Assembly: GCA_031216445.1 (NCBI GenBank)
Contig: CM062202.1
Span: 14,132,501-14,196,500, forward strand
DNA length: 64,000 bases
From: Lateolabrax maculatus
Taxonomy: Eukaryota; Chordata; Actinopteri; Acropomatiformes; Lateolabracidae
Direction of reading: 5' to 3'
Below the pieces are notes generated by a model. The model worked only from the letters and a program-made list of their open reading frames with translations, did no database searches and was not told the origin of the DNA. A program made the translations under genes and the position numbers. The stretch's first letter is position 1. Each line of letters opens with the position of its first letter. This document shows positions 1 through 14,118 of this stretch, piece after piece.

Positions 1-3000
1 GATGCGGTTTCCACCATTTGATGACGAGGAGCCGCCGCTGGACTACGCTGACAACATCCTCGATGTGGAACCACTGGAGGCCATCCAGATGGAGCTGGAC
101 ACTGAGGAGGACGGTCCATGTGTGGAATGGTTCTATGAGCACCAGCCCCTGAAAGACACTGCCAAGTAAGCCATCTTTTAGGACAGCAATTTTACATATT
201 TGTCACAAAAGTTTTACATATTCAGCTGACGTGAAGCTAGCAAAATCTAACAAGGATTCATTTGTGCCCTTTTAAGGTTTGTGAATGGAACCACCTACCG
301 TCGCTGGCAGTTCACACTGCCCATGATGTCCACACTGTACCGCCTGGCCAATCAGCTGCTGACAGACCTGGTGGATTTCAATTACTTTTACCTGTTTGAC
401 CTCAAGGCCTTCTTCACTTCCAAGGCCCTAAATATGGCCATCCCCGGGGGACCGAAGTTTGAGCCACTGGTCAGGGACATCAACCTCCAGTAAGAACCTG
501 CAGCCTTTTAATAAATGAGACACCTACAGATTTTACACTGTTCATTTATATTGTCTTGTGGAAGCCACATGGCATGACTGCCACTTGCATACTTATAAAT
601 GCAAAAACCTTTGCAAGACTATTTCTCCATTTTTCTTTTAGAACATGTTTCTTGTAATTGTTCAAATGGTAATTTTGTTTTACTAAAATTTCAAGTAAGA
701 ATAGAAGCTGGAGGATCTTTTGTCTTAGCTGATCCATGTATTTCTCCTGCAGGGATGAAGACTGGAATGAGTTCAATGACATCAACAAGATCATAATCCG
801 ACAGCCCATCAGGACAGAGTACAAAATCGCTTTCCCCTACCTGTACAACAACTTGCCGCACCACGTCCACCTCACCTGGTAAGAAATTGATGAGTTATTT
901 CTTAAACTTGCAGTTCATTGAAAAACCATTAAAATTAATTTAAAAAAAAAATAAGTGTGTGGAATTCCCCTGAATTTCTTTGTTCAACCAATTATGAAAA
1001 TTTACTTTGGTATCTTTCACATTGGCTGTATGAAACGAGTACTTACTCATGACTTTACCCCTGCAGGTATCATACACCCAACGTGGTGTTTATCAAGACA
1101 GAGGATCCAGATCTCCCAGCTTTCTACTTCGACCCCCTGATCAACCCCATTTCACACAGACATTCTGTCAAGGTAAGTGAGGATGATGTGCATGATTATC
1201 CTACGAACTTTTGGCAGCAGTGAAAAGATTGAATTTCCTCACAACAAATCATGTGATGTTTTGAATGAAGTCCTCTTACAAAGGCGCACTTGCATTGGTC
1301 TGCTTGCCTGTGCGTAAGAACTTGAGGTATATTAAAATGAATGGTGACTCTTTCATTACTGGCTGCAGTTGCAGTTGTCTCCTCATCATTCAGATATTTT
1401 TTTCTTTTACATTTAGCTGTTCTATTTACAATTCAATATACTTTAACTTGCTCTTAAAACCTTTTTTTGTCATTTCTTGTGCCTGTTCAGAGTCAGGAGC
1501 CTCTGCCTGATGACGATGAAGAGTTTGAGCTTCCTGAGTATGTGGAGCCCTTCCTCAAAGAGACCCCACTCTACACAGACAACACAGCCAATGGCATTGC
1601 TCTGCTTTGGGCACCGAGACCCTTCAACCTCCGATCTGGCCGCACAAGGCGTGCCATTGATATCCCCCTGATCAAAAACTGGTGAGCAAACTAACAACAT
1701 ATTTGAACATGGTTAAATGTGTCATAATGGGGGGGGACATCTGCTTTGTGGAAATTTTTATTTTGTTAATGTCCTTCAGATGTGAAATGATAAAATTTGA
1801 GAAATTCTTAATGGTTGGAGTTGAATTATTCTACAGGTATCGTGAGCACTGCCCTGCAGGACAGCCAGTGAAAGTGCGTGTGTCATACCAGAAACTGCTG
1901 AAGTACTATGTGCTCAATGCTCTCAAACACAGACCACCCAAGGCCCAGAAGAAGAGGTGAGTATCATTAGACAGTTGACTTTCCTGTTATCCTGTCTTTC
2001 TAATTGAAGCAGTTTTTTTTTTTTTTTTTTTTTTTGCTCAACAATCAATGTTTTCTGTTAAGTTTTTCCCTCTGTTGTCTTTCAGGTATCTATTCCGCTC
2101 CTTCAAGGCCACCAAGTTCTTTCAATCCACCAAGCTGGACTGGGTGGAGGTGGGTCTGCAGGTTTGCAGACAGGGCTACAACATGCTCAATCTGCTTATC
2201 CATCGTAAGAACCTCAACTACCTGCATCTTGACTACAACTTCAACCTGAAGCCTGTCAAGACACTGACCACAAAGGTACAATCTCCACATCAGATCCGCC
2301 TGTTGTTTAACTCCTTTGACATTGTATTGTGGCTAAATGAACAATAAGAATGAAGGTTAAATGTTGTTCTGAACTGACAATATTTCCATTCCCCTCCCTT
2401 TTGTTGGAGGCTTTACATGCAACAAGTTTAGTTAATCCACATTTTTCTGCATAGTTTAAAACATGGTTTACCCTCTGTTCTGTTAAAAGATGCCTTATTG
2501 TATTCTGGTGCAAAGAGCTCTGCTATTTTCACCAATGTTGACCAACGACTGTGCTCTTGTTTCTGTCCCCCAGGAACGAAAGAAGTCCCGATTCGGCAAT
2601 GCCTTTCACTTGTGCAGAGAGGTGCTGCGTCTCAGCAAGTTGGTCGTGGACAGCCACGTGCAGTACAGACTGGGAAATGTTGATGCCTTCCAGGTTAGTT
2701 CAGCAACTGATTTTGCATATTACATCCCATCTGTATGAGGGCTACACTTGACTGCATTCTTCCTTTTTCCTTCTGGAAGTGTAATTTTATCAACCTCACT
2801 GACTGATAATTTAACCTTTTTTGTATTGTAGTTGTCTGATGGGCTGCAGTACATCTTTGCTCATGTGGGTCAGCTGACTGGCATGTACCGCTACAAGTAC
2901 AAGTTGATGAGACAAATCCGGATGTGCAAAGATCTGAAACATCTTATTTATTACCGGTTCAACACTGTAAGTAACACAATGTATTGATCTCCCAAGTGTT

Positions 3001-6000
3001 TGTGTATTGAAGATAATGTGTTCAGTGTCCACAGGAAGCACATTTTCCCACAAACTACACTAAATGCTGTCGAATGACACAACAGCGTGACACCTAACAT
3101 TTTGATCTTTTTTTAAATCAGGGTCCAGTGGGCAAGGGTCCAGGATGTGGCTTCTGGGCTCCCGGCTGGAGAGTGTGGCTGTTCTTCATGAGGGGGATCA
3201 CTCCACTGTTGGAGAGGTGGCTGGGGAATCTGCTGGCCAGGCAGTTTGAGGGTATGCATATGCACTTGAATCTTCTTGTTGGGGCCACTGTTAGTTTCAG
3301 CAATAAAATGGTATGGTGAGGTTTGTGTCTACGGGAACTATGCCATTTAATTAACAACTGTTTTCCATTCACTCAACAGGACGTCACTCCAAGGGCGTAG
3401 CCAAGACGGTGACCAAACAGCGTGTGGAGTCTCACTTTGACCTGGAGTTGCGTGCGGCTGTGATGCACGACATCTTGGACATGATGCCTGAGGGCATCAA
3501 ACAGAACAAGGCCAGAACCATCCTGCAGCACCTCAGTGAGTCCTGGAGGTGCTGGAAGGCCAACATCCCTTGGAAGGTCAGTGCATTACAGATCAGTTCC
3601 ACTGTGACTTAGTGCTATATCGGAGAGGGGATGTGTTATTGAGGGACATCGATTAAACACAGAATCCTTAAAGCACTGCACAGTTTGAATTTAGGCCCTC
3701 CAGTGTCTCAAGTAAAATGGCTTAAAGTGCTAGAGTAAGTTAAATTGTATATTTATAAATTGTGTATTTCGACTGCTTCAGCTTTTGGCATTTGAAGTCA
3801 TATTATGGTCTGTTTTTTATTTGCCTTGCACTTGCTGATTCAAATAGGCACTGGGGACAGCTTACCCTGAAGTCTTGGCATCTTTATTAGTTGTTGTTAG
3901 AAATGTTAATATACAATATTTTCCTTTAATTAAGATTCATATGGGAACATTTCCTGTATAATACAGCAAGTTCGCAATGAGAAGGGGTTAAAAACTAACT
4001 GCATAATAGTGGTTGCAGCAGTGGTTCAATTGATTTTTTTTTATTTTATCATTACAGGTTCCAGGCCTGCCCACTCCCATTGAGAACATGATCCTGCGTT
4101 ACGTGAAGGCTAAAGCTGACTGGTGGACAAACACCGCCCACTACAACCGTGAGCGAATCCGCCGTGGAGCCACTGTGGACAAGACAGTGTGCAAGAAGAA
4201 CCTGGGGAGATTGACCCGTCTGTACCTGAAGGCTGAGCAGGAGAGACAGCACAACTACCTGAAGGTACTGCACAGAAAAAGAGAGCTTAAAAAAAGGACC
4301 TTTCTGTTGAATGAAATAATGCATTCAAAACAAAGTTTTAAATTATGTCCTCTTACAAAGGCGCACTTGCATTGGTCTGCTTGCCTGTGCGTAAGAACTT
4401 GAGGAATATTAAAATGAATGGTGACTCTTTATTGCTGGCTGCAGCTGCAGTTGGCTCCTCACAATTCAGATATTGCTTCTGGTGATTTATACCGTCTTAA
4501 CATTCACGTTTTTCTTTATGCTGCTATAAATGCCTACTATGTAACTGCAAAACTTAATTAATGAACATTAAATAATAGTTTGTGCCGTTGCATCTGTACA
4601 TCCAAGCCACTAAAGCCAGGGTTCTTTGCATTTTGCCATATTTTTAATGAAGTGTATACGTTCTGCCTACAGGATGGCCCCTACATCACAGCTGAAGAGG
4701 CGGTAGCCATTTACACCACCACTGTTCACTGGCTGGAGAGTCGGCGATTCTCTCCCATCCCTTTCCCTCCACTGTCCTACAAACATGACACCAAACTGCT
4801 CATCCTGGCCTTGGAGCGGCTCAAGGAGGCGTACAGGTAAATCCAGTTTAAACACGACCAACTTTATCAGCAAATGTTTAGTAACACCAGGCAACACAGC
4901 TGCCAGAATGTTTAGTTCTACATCATTAGTTTGTGTGTCTGTGTCCCCTAGTGTGAAGTCTCGTCTGAACCAGAGTCAGAGGGAGGAGCTGGGGCTGATT
5001 GAGCAGGCGTACGACAATCCTCACGAAGCCCTTTCCAGGATCAAACGTCACCTGCTCACCCAGAGAGCCTTCAAAGAGGTCAGGACCAATATGTGCAGAT
5101 ATTTTTGTAATATTTTATTCACAGTTAACTGAAGTTTGTGCTGTTAAACATCTCATGGAATTTTAATGGCAAAGCATTGGTTGAAAATATATTTCTCTTT
5201 ATATTCAACAAATTTAGTTTAAAAAAAAACGATACAGATGTCATAGCCTTGAATTTCCTTAAAGTTGCTGCTGTAAACATGTTTCTTACCCATCATGTAT
5301 GAGTCCTGTCAGTCTGACATCTTTTTATTTTGCAGGTGGGTATTGAGTTCATGGACTTGTACAGTCATCTGGTGCCCGTGTATGATGTGGAGCCTCTGGA
5401 GAAGATCACTGATGCTTACCTGGACCAGTACCTGTGGTACGAGGCAGACAAGAGACGCCTCTTCCCGCCCTGGATCAAACCTGCTGACACTGAACCACCA
5501 CCACTGCTGGTCTACAAGTGGTGCCAAGGTCAGGCTCTGCTCAGGCTTGTTATGATCGAAAATAACCAATAACAGAAAATTGCTGTATGAAAGTCTGACC
5601 ATATTGTGTTATCCCATAATTTGAATTTAGGTGCATTACATGCATCCCACCTCATAACTCCCGCTATGTTAGCTGGACCAAAACTCAAACATTATCTGAA
5701 GGCTTCTTGTTAATTCTCCTCAGGCATCAACAACTTGCAGGACGTGTGGGAGACTGCAGAGGGAGAGTGCAACGTGATGCTCGAGTCCCGCTATGAGAAA
5801 ATGTATGAGAAGATTGATCTGACCCTGCTCAACAGGCTTCTGCGTCTTATTGTTGACCACAATATTGCTGATTACATGACAGCCAAGAACAATGTGGTCA
5901 TCAACTACAAGGTGAACACACAGCTTCATTTTAGATCTGATCTATTCCTGTATACTCTTATCGATAATCCCTTACAACCTTTTTTCTTAATTTATAACTC

Positions 6001-9000
6001 CGTGTAGTGTTTAGAAAGTTGCTTCCTTTGGTTTTTTTAAACTTGTATTTGATCTAAATGTTTTCCTCGTTATCTCTCGTCTATCTAGGATATGAACCAC
6101 ACCAACTCCTATGGCATCATCAGGGGGCTCCAGTTTGCCTCATTCATTGTGCAGTACTACGGCCTGGTGATGGACCTGCTGGTGCTGGGCCTGCACCGTG
6201 CCAGCGAAATGGCCGGCCCACCCCAGATGCCCAATGACTTCCTCAGTTTCCAAGACACAGCCACGGAGAGCGCCCACCCAATCCGACTGTACTGCCGCTA
6301 CATCGACCGCATCCACATCTTCTTCAGGTGGGATTTAATCACCAAAATGATAAATGACTGACATCCTTGGCATTTGCTTCTGCCTTGCCTGTCAAACCAG
6401 TTTAGATTTGTAAACAGAAGGAGTTTTTTGCTGTAAATTGTAAATCTTGGCTTTTTCATGGGTCCACCAGGTTCTCTGCTGACGAGGCCAGGGATCTGAT
6501 TCAGAGGTACCTGACGGAGCACCCAGACCCCAACAACGAGAACATAGTGGGTTATAACAACAAGAAGTGCTGGCCCCGCGATGCCCGCATGAGACTGATG
6601 AAACATGATGTCAACCTGTGAGTTCCACCTCAAGAGTTTGACTCTTAAATTAGTAGTCTATTTCTTATTAAATCTAATTCTATGTTGAACATTTTACCAG
6701 GTTTGAAGACAAATAGCCATAACTTTTCTAATCTTATTCTTCCCAGTGGACGTGCTGTGTTCTGGGACATCAAGAACCGCCTGCCAAGATCAGTGACCAC
6801 TGTCCAGTGGGAGAACAGCTTTGTTTCAGTCTACAGCAAAGACAACCCCAACCTGCTCTTCAACATGTGTGGCTTTGAGTGCCGCATCTTGCCGAAATGC
6901 CGCACCAGCTATGAGGAGTTTACTCACAAGGATGGAGTGTGGAACCTGCAGAACGAGGTGAGGGATTGATGCCCAAAATAAGCAATGGTTACATTAACGA
7001 CTTCCCTATTAACAGTTTGAGACAACCAATGTTTATGTATCTGTCATTATCACATTCCTGTTCATAAGTTGTCATTTTATATTTGCATGTGTAGGTAACC
7101 AAAGAGAGGACAGCGCAGTGTTTCTTGCGTGTGGATGATGAATCAATGCAGCGCTTCCACAACAGAGTGCGTCAGATCCTGATGGCCTCTGGGTCCACCA
7201 CATTCACCAAGGTCAGCAGACAAACTTCTCCCAAAACGCTAGACTGGTAACACGTGATGTTAAAAAAAAAAAGAGTACTGATTACCATGTAGGAAATATT
7301 TCAGTGTGTCCCGTCTTTACCTCCAGATTGTGAACAAATGGAACACGGCTCTGATCGGTTTGATGACGTACTTCCGTGAGGCCGTGGTCAATACCCAGGA
7401 GCTCCTGGACCTGCTGGTGAAGTGTGAGAACAAGATCCAGACGCGTATCAAGATCGGCCTTAACTCTAAAATGCCTAGCCGCTTCCCTCCCGTAGTCTTC
7501 TACACTCCCAAGGAGTTGGGTGGCCTTGGCATGCTGTCCATGGGCCACGTGCTCATTCCACAGTCAGACCTGCGGTAAGTCGGCATGCAGGCTGTTGTCT
7601 TCATCTCTTGTCAGTTTTTTCTTTCTATTATCTTTTTAAATTCATTTTGCAAACTGGGCTTTAATTCTTCTCTCTCTCCACCAGGTGGTCCAAGCAGACA
7701 GATGTGGGTATCACCCACTTCAGGTCTGGAATGAGCCATGAAGAAGATCAGCTGATTCCTAACCTGTATCGTTACATTCAGCCGTGGGAGAGTGAGTTCA
7801 TCGACTCCCAGAGAGTTTGGGCTGAATACGCCCTGAAAAGACAGGAGGCCATCGCCCAGAACAGGTATTGTCTTAATCAGCTTGTCAATGATGGCATTTG
7901 TTGGAGATATTTACAAAGAACTAGGATTCATAGAATCATCTACACTAATTTTAACAAATGTGAGCTGAAACTAGACGAGGCAAATAGCAGTGTGTCTTCT
8001 GTGTTTCAGACGTCTTACCCTGGAAGATTTGGAGGACTCGTGGGACAGAGGAATCCCCCGTATCAACACACTTTTCCAGAAGGACAGACACACACTGGCA
8101 TATGACAAAGGCTGGAGAGTCAGGACAGATTTCAAACAGTACCAGGTATAGTTAAGACACTACTGATATGTTGATGGGCAAAAAGGATCTTGAGATGAAA
8201 TTATACGTACCGTATTATATTAATCAATAATGTAGATATATTAATATACCAAAATGCTTGCAATTTAGATATTAACATGCTGACATTTGTAAGTTTATAC
8301 ACAAAAATAATTAATTTTGCATTTGTCACCAACATGCATAAATCTATTGATGTCTTGATTGAGTGCAGGTGCTGAAGCAGAATCCGTTCTGGTGGACCCA
8401 CCAGAGGCACGATGGAAAACTGTGGAACCTGAACAACTACCGAACAGACATGATCCAGGCTCTGGGTGGTGTGGAGGGCATCCTGGAACACACTCTCTTC
8501 AAAGGCACTTATTTCCCCACTTGGGAGGGTCTCTTCTGGTGAGAGCACTTTGAGACTAAGAATGCTTGTAGGGCATTTTTGAGAAATGAGTTTGATCCTC
8601 TTAAGGGCTCAAACACTAAAAGAAAAAGTACTTCAGCTTCTGAGTGTTTACTTCCCTTGTAACTGCTTTTTCAAATTGTAAGTTTGTTTTACATGTAATT
8701 CCTTTAAGGATAAGACATCAATTGTCTCAATTTCTTGACCTAATAGGGAAAAGGCCAGTGGTTTTGAGGAGTCCATGAAGTGGAAGAAGCTGACCAATGC
8801 CCAGAGGTCTGGTCTGAACCAAATCCCCAACCGTCGCTTCACACTTTGGTGGTCACCCACCATCAACAGAGCGAACGTCAGTAAAACAAACATTTATACA
8901 TGTTTCTCTTTCCAGATAGATTTATTTTAAAATGACTGTTAAAAATGTCTGTCTTGGCCTGCATCTTACAGTTTTTCTCCTCTGTCTTCAGGTGTATGTG

Positions 9001-12000
9001 GGTTTCCAGGTACAACTTGACCTGACAGGAATCTTTATGCACGGCAAGATCCCCACACTGAAGATCTCCCTCATTCAGATCTTTAGGGCTCACTTGTGGC
9101 AGAAGATTCATGAGAGCATTGTCATGGATCTCTGTCAGGTAGGTTTTATGTTTTGTTTACCTCATTATGGACTACCTTTTTACTCAGCGTGACAGCAGAA
9201 ATATAGCAAGCTCAAGTTTGTTCCTAAAATGTCTTTATACCTGCTTTTATTATTGACTCGGTTTTCCCGTAATGATAACTTTTTCTGTTTTTGTTTTAGG
9301 TGTTTGATCAGGAGCTGGATGCTCTCGAGATTGAGACGGTGCAGAAGGAGACCATCCACCCCAGGAAGTCGTACAAGATGAACTCATCCTGTGCAGACAT
9401 TCTCCTTTTTGCATCATACAAGTGGAATGTCTCTCGACCATCTCTGCTTGCTGACTCCAAGTATGACTTTTGATGCTATACTTAAATAACTCACTCACAT
9501 TCAGAAAAAATGTCACTGAATATATTCAAGTTAATGCATTAATGGATTTTGTAAACTCTTGTCGTCATGAAGGGATTTTAAAGGTCCTTTTTATGTAGTA
9601 TTCTATGAATTAAAATGTGCACCTCCTCCTGCAGGGACGTGATGGACAGCACCACCACACAGAAATACTGGATTGACATTCAGCTGCGCTGGGGTGACTA
9701 TGACTCGCATGACATCGAGCGCTACGCCAGGGCAAAGTTCCTGGACTACACCACCGACAACATGAGTATCTACCCCTCCCCCACCGGGGTGCTCATTGCT
9801 ATCGACCTGGCTTACAACCTCCACAGGTTAGGATTGTTACAAGCACATGGATACATGACCAGTATGATATTCAGATATATCAGATATTAACTGATTGATG
9901 TAAAAGAGAAGCATAAAAATAGGGTGCAGCAGTGTTTTCTTCCTGATTTGCTTGACAGCATTGCCTGGATTTTGGCATCTACTTGTCCATGTCAACAAGT
10001 ATGCACTGCAGTAACCTTCGAAGTCTTCACACTAGCTTCCTATTTTGTTTTACTTAAACGTAACTCACTGCAATAGTTATGTCACATCAGCTCAAATGGT
10101 GTTTGGGTTGATGTATTCTGACCTCCTTTTTTTGGGCATTTTTCTTTGGGTATTAATGAAAAAACAACCTCAAGTTAATATTTAACTCTTATCTCACTCC
10201 ATAGTGGCTATGGTAACTGGTTCCCTGGAAGCAAGCCCCTGATCCAGCAGGCCATGGCCAAGATCATGAAGGCCAACCCTGCCCTGTATGTGCTCCGGGA
10301 GCGCATCCGCAAAGGTCTGCAGCTGTACTCCTCCGAGCCCACTGAGCCCTACCTGTCCTCACAGAACTATGGTGAACTCTTCTCCAACCAGATCATCTGG
10401 TTTGTAGATGACACCAATGTGTACCGAGTCACCATCCACAAGGTGAGGACTGATCGTTTGTTTTTTCTCATCAATAGTAATTAAATTAAGAGCTGTGCAA
10501 TTGAATGACTGCTTCTTAATGTTGTAAATAAAGTGTCTGAATATGCTGCTTTTGCATAGGAATATTACATAAAAATGATCCATTTGAATTTAGTGACATG
10601 ATGTATTCTCCATCCATCTCAACAGACCTTTGAGGGTAACTTGACCACGAAGCCCATCAATGGAGCTATTTTCATCTTCAACCCCAGGACTGGCCAGCTA
10701 TTCCTCAAGATCATTCACACATCTGTGTGGGCTGGACAGAAACGTCTGGGACAGGTGCGGTTCCGCTTTACCACTACTCACTCTTATAATCACCAGCATT
10801 GATTTTTGTATTGATTTATTCTCCTATTGTGTTTTATTCCTCATTTGCGGTACAAACTATGGTTATTTTTGAATTGTGTGTTTGGGAAAAGGCCTCTTAC
10901 GATCATTGCATTTTTATTTTTGGTCTTTGTATTAAAGAAACAATGCAGCTAAATTGGAAATATCATAGCCAGAATTGATGATATGGTGTCTTATCAGTTC
11001 AGATTGACTATGATTTTTAGTTATCATCATAAGGTTGATTTTAAGAAGCCAATGAGAGTTTTAACAACCTATTTATTGGTAAACTCAGTGACACAGACTC
11101 ACTCAAAAACCTTCCTACACCTTTCAAAGTGACTACATAGATGTTTGGCACAAACGCTAAAGTTGTTCATTCCCTCCAGAATGTTTAACTTCATTCCTGC
11201 TTTGTCTCTGTAGTTGGCCAAATGGAAGACAGCTGAAGAAGTGGCTGCCCTGATTCGCTCCCTCCCTGTGGAAGAGCAGCCGAAACAGATCATTGTGACC
11301 AGGAAGGGCATGCTGGACCCTCTGGAGGTGAGACTCTTTCATGCTATAATAATTACGAGCCCTGAAGTATCGTCTCTGAAAGTTGGATACATACTTCAGT
11401 TCTTTCCAGTTCTAATGCCGTTGTTCTCTCTGTGCAGGTCCACTTGCTCGACTTCCCCAACATCGTGATCAAAGGCTCTGAGTTGCAGCTGCCCTTCCAG
11501 GCCTGTCTGAAGGTGGAGAAGTTTGGAGACCTGATCCTGAAGGCTACAGAGCCCCAGATGGTGCTGTTCAACCTCTATGACGACTGGCTTAAGACCATCT
11601 CGTCTTACACAGTGAGTCTCAGTCTATCCTAAAGAGCCTCAAACCACCATTGAACGGATCATTTATAAATGATACATTTTCCATCAGCTTATTCTCCTGT
11701 GTAAATAGTTTGTGTTTGGTGGTCTGCTCCTTCTCTAGGCTTTCTCCCGACTCATCCTAATCCTCAGAGCGCTCCACGTCAACAATGACCGTGCCAAGGT
11801 GATCCTGAAACCTGACAAGACAACTGTCACAGAGCCCCATCACATCTGGCCCACGCTCACTGACGAGGAGTGGATCAAGGTGGAAGTGCAACTCAAAGAT
11901 CTCATTCTGGCAGATTACGGCAAAAAGAACAAGTAAGTATTTGTTCATGGGCTGAATATCTGTCTGAAATAAGGATACTAATTTTTCCAGTAACTTAATA

Positions 12001-14118
12001 GAACAGAATAAAGTCAGACTTGAATTTAGTAGTCAATGCTTCTCTTGTCTTATTTCAGTGTGAACGTGGCTTCGCTGACCCAGTCTGAGATTCGTGACAT
12101 CATCCTGGGTATGGAGATCTCAGCGCCGTCACAGCAGCGCCAGCAAATTGCTGAGATTGAGAAACAGACTAAAGAGCAGTCGCAGCTCACGGCCACGCAG
12201 ACCCGAACTGTGAACAAGCACGGCGACGAGATCATCACCTCCACCACCTCCAACTACGAGACGCAGACCTTCTCCTCTAAGACAGAGTGGCGAGTCAGGT
12301 AGGCAGACAGTTTGTTTGAATTTCACACTTTGTTTTGAGGCATTTCTCCTCCCAGGAATGAGTTGAGATTGAGTTTATGATCTAAAGAAAACTAGGCATG
12401 ATTTTTGGTTTCCATCTCATTTGGCTTTAATGTTCCTTATTCTTCACCTGTCAGGGCCATATCTGCTGCCAACCTCCACCTCCGAACCAACCACATCTAC
12501 GTGTCGTCTGATGACATCAAAGAGACGGGCTACACCTACATCCTGCCCAAGAACGTCCTCAAGAAGTTTATCTGCATCTCAGATCTGCGAGCACAGGTAT
12601 GTAGGGAATTTGTAGTAATAGTTTCCAAGTAAATGAAAACTATGATCGATACCATCATCACATCTGTGCAAAGTAAAGAAACCAACTGCGTCTGTAGATA
12701 CTGACAGTGCACTGTTGTTTCAGATTGCAGGCTACCTGTATGGCACCAGTCCACCCGACAACCCCCAGGTGAAGGAGATCCGTTGTATCGTCATGGTTCC
12801 ACAGTGGGGGACACACCAGACTGTCCACCTGCCCAACCAGCTGCCTGGTCATGAATACCTTAAAGTAAGACACAAATGCAGTTTGGGGGAGCGCTCCAGC
12901 TCATTCTTACCATTTTGTGATGTATGCCCGTTAGTTGTACTCGATACTTGGTAACAGTTTTAATGTCTTTTCTTAAACAGGAAATGGAGCCCCTCGGCTG
13001 GATCCATACCCAACCTAATGAGTCGCCCCAGCTGTCCCCACAGGACGTCACCACCCATGCCAAGGTCATGGCTGACAACCCATCTTGGGACGGAGAAAAG
13101 ACCATCATCATCACTTGCAGGTAGGTTTCATAACAAGAAACCTGTCTGTCTGCCAAAGCAGGATTGCATTAAGCAAAATCTGAACCTTTATTTAAAGTGG
13201 ATTATTGATGCAATACTGTACAAGAAAATATATTCTGGAAAGACTTTTTTTGCTACAGAAAATTTTAAAAAGCACACTTTTGGTTTTCCTTTTTTGGTCT
13301 GTTTTTTAAAAAAAATCTAATGTATAACTGCATAGTAAGGTGACGGTTGTCAGTCGAATGGTACCTAAATCTATTTTTACTTCTGGTTTTCAGCTTCACC
13401 CCAGGCTCGTGCACGCTTACAGCCTACAAGCTGACACCCAGTGGCTATGAGTGGGGTCGGCAGAACACAGACAAGGGCAACAACCCTAAAGGCTACCTAC
13501 CATCCCACTATGAAAGGGTGCAGATGCTGCTCTCTGATCGCTTCCTGGGCTTCTTCATGGTGCCTGGCCAGGTGTCCTGGAACTACAACTTCATGGGTCA
13601 GTAGACATAGGTTTTATATTTATTACATGAACTTTTGTTTTCATGCTTTGATAACACGAGACGAATGATTCTGTTTCAGTCTGAATCTGTGTGGCACATC
13701 TGTCATATCCTCAATACTGCTGCAGAAATCGGTGCCACATATTGATATTTCCAATCTGTCCCGTGTCAGTTTGATTGATTTTTACTGTGCAATTCTGTGC
13801 TTCACCGATCAGAATCTATCACTATTCTGTGGAAATGAAAAGAGCCTTTTCGTTCATCAGACTATTACATACTATCATGTTATTTAAATGTAATAAACAA
13901 TGGATTATTAAGGCAAGACTATCAGAGTTCAAATAACCATTCTTCGTACTTGTGTTACTACAGGTGTGCGCCATGACCCCAACATGAAGTACGACCTGCA
14001 GCTGGCCAACCCCAAGGAGTTCTACCATGAAGTCCACCGGCCCTCGCACTTCCTAAACTTCGCCTCACTGCAGGAGGGTGAGATCTATAACGCAGACCGT
14101 GAAGACATGTACGCCTGA
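1..14118 (+). CDS. prpf8: Pre-mRNA-processing-splicing factor 8 (PRP8), 3' portion, 39 exons
   Basis: Core scaffold of the U5 snRNP; it cradles the spliceosome's catalytic RNA in the nucleus. The window opens inside an exon at about residue 163 of a ~2335-aa protein, and 2172 residues remain. They are nearly identical to human PRPF8 and cover most of the N-terminal domain, the RT-like, endonuclease-like and RNase H-like domains, and the Jab1/MPN end with its conserved HRPSHFLNF tail (the retinitis pigmentosa hotspot in human). Exons, all phase-consistent GT-AG: 1-165, 277-489, 753-878, 1067-1172, 1491-1681, 1837-1956, 2086-2275, 2574-2693, 2832-2966, 3122-3251, 3380-3576, 4058-4264, 4673-4836, 4952-5078, 5336-5528, 5724-5911, 6089-6327, 6471-6617, 6747-6957, 7095-7211, 7327-7574, 7685-7864, 8010-8145, 8369-8538, 8747-8876, 8992-9138, 9300-9460, 9635-9826, 10205-10442, 10626-10754, 11214-11327, 11438-11611, 11739-11932, 12059-12298, 12455-12596, 12724-12864, 12981-13120, 13394-13596, 13964-14118 (stop TGA). 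The start codon lies left of the window. Confidence 0.97.
1270..1397 (+). ncRNA. Candidate H/ACA box snoRNA, copy 1, in a prpf8 intron
   Basis: This lies in the prpf8 intron 1173-1490. The first hairpin has a CCTC/GAGG base (1272-1275 with 1323-1326) and a GCGCAC/GTGCGT inner stem, which enclose an internal loop shaped like a pseudouridylation pocket. An ANANNA-type hinge (ATATTA, about 1329-1334) follows. The second hairpin closes with GAATGGTGA (1339-1347) against TCATCATTC (1383-1391), nine pairs including one G-U. The expected ACA box position reads AGA (1392-1394), which is a weak point. A second copy lies in another prpf8 intron and keeps the same fold. No known snoRNA name is assigned and no target was worked out. 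Confidence 0.6.
4347..4473 (+). ncRNA. Candidate H/ACA box snoRNA, copy 2, in a prpf8 intron
   Basis: This lies in the prpf8 intron 4265-4672. The first ~58 bases are identical to copy 1 at 1270, including the whole 5' hairpin and its internal loop, and the ATATTA hinge is kept. The base of the 3' hairpin is GAATGGTGA (4416-4424) against TCACAATTC (4459-4467), with one mismatch. Its upper stem, GCTGGCTGC against GCAGTTGGC (4434-4442 with 4447-4455), forms nine pairs if G-U pairs are allowed. The box after the stem again reads AGA. Sequence outside the element differs between the two introns, which fits duplication of an RNA gene within its host gene. Confidence 0.6.

Noticed and set aside
10976..11029. 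TGATGATA/TATCATCA inverted repeat in a prpf8 intron as a C/D snoRNA
   Set aside because: The C box lacks the expected purine and no D box is correctly placed. An eight-base pairing over a 38-base loop is likely chance.
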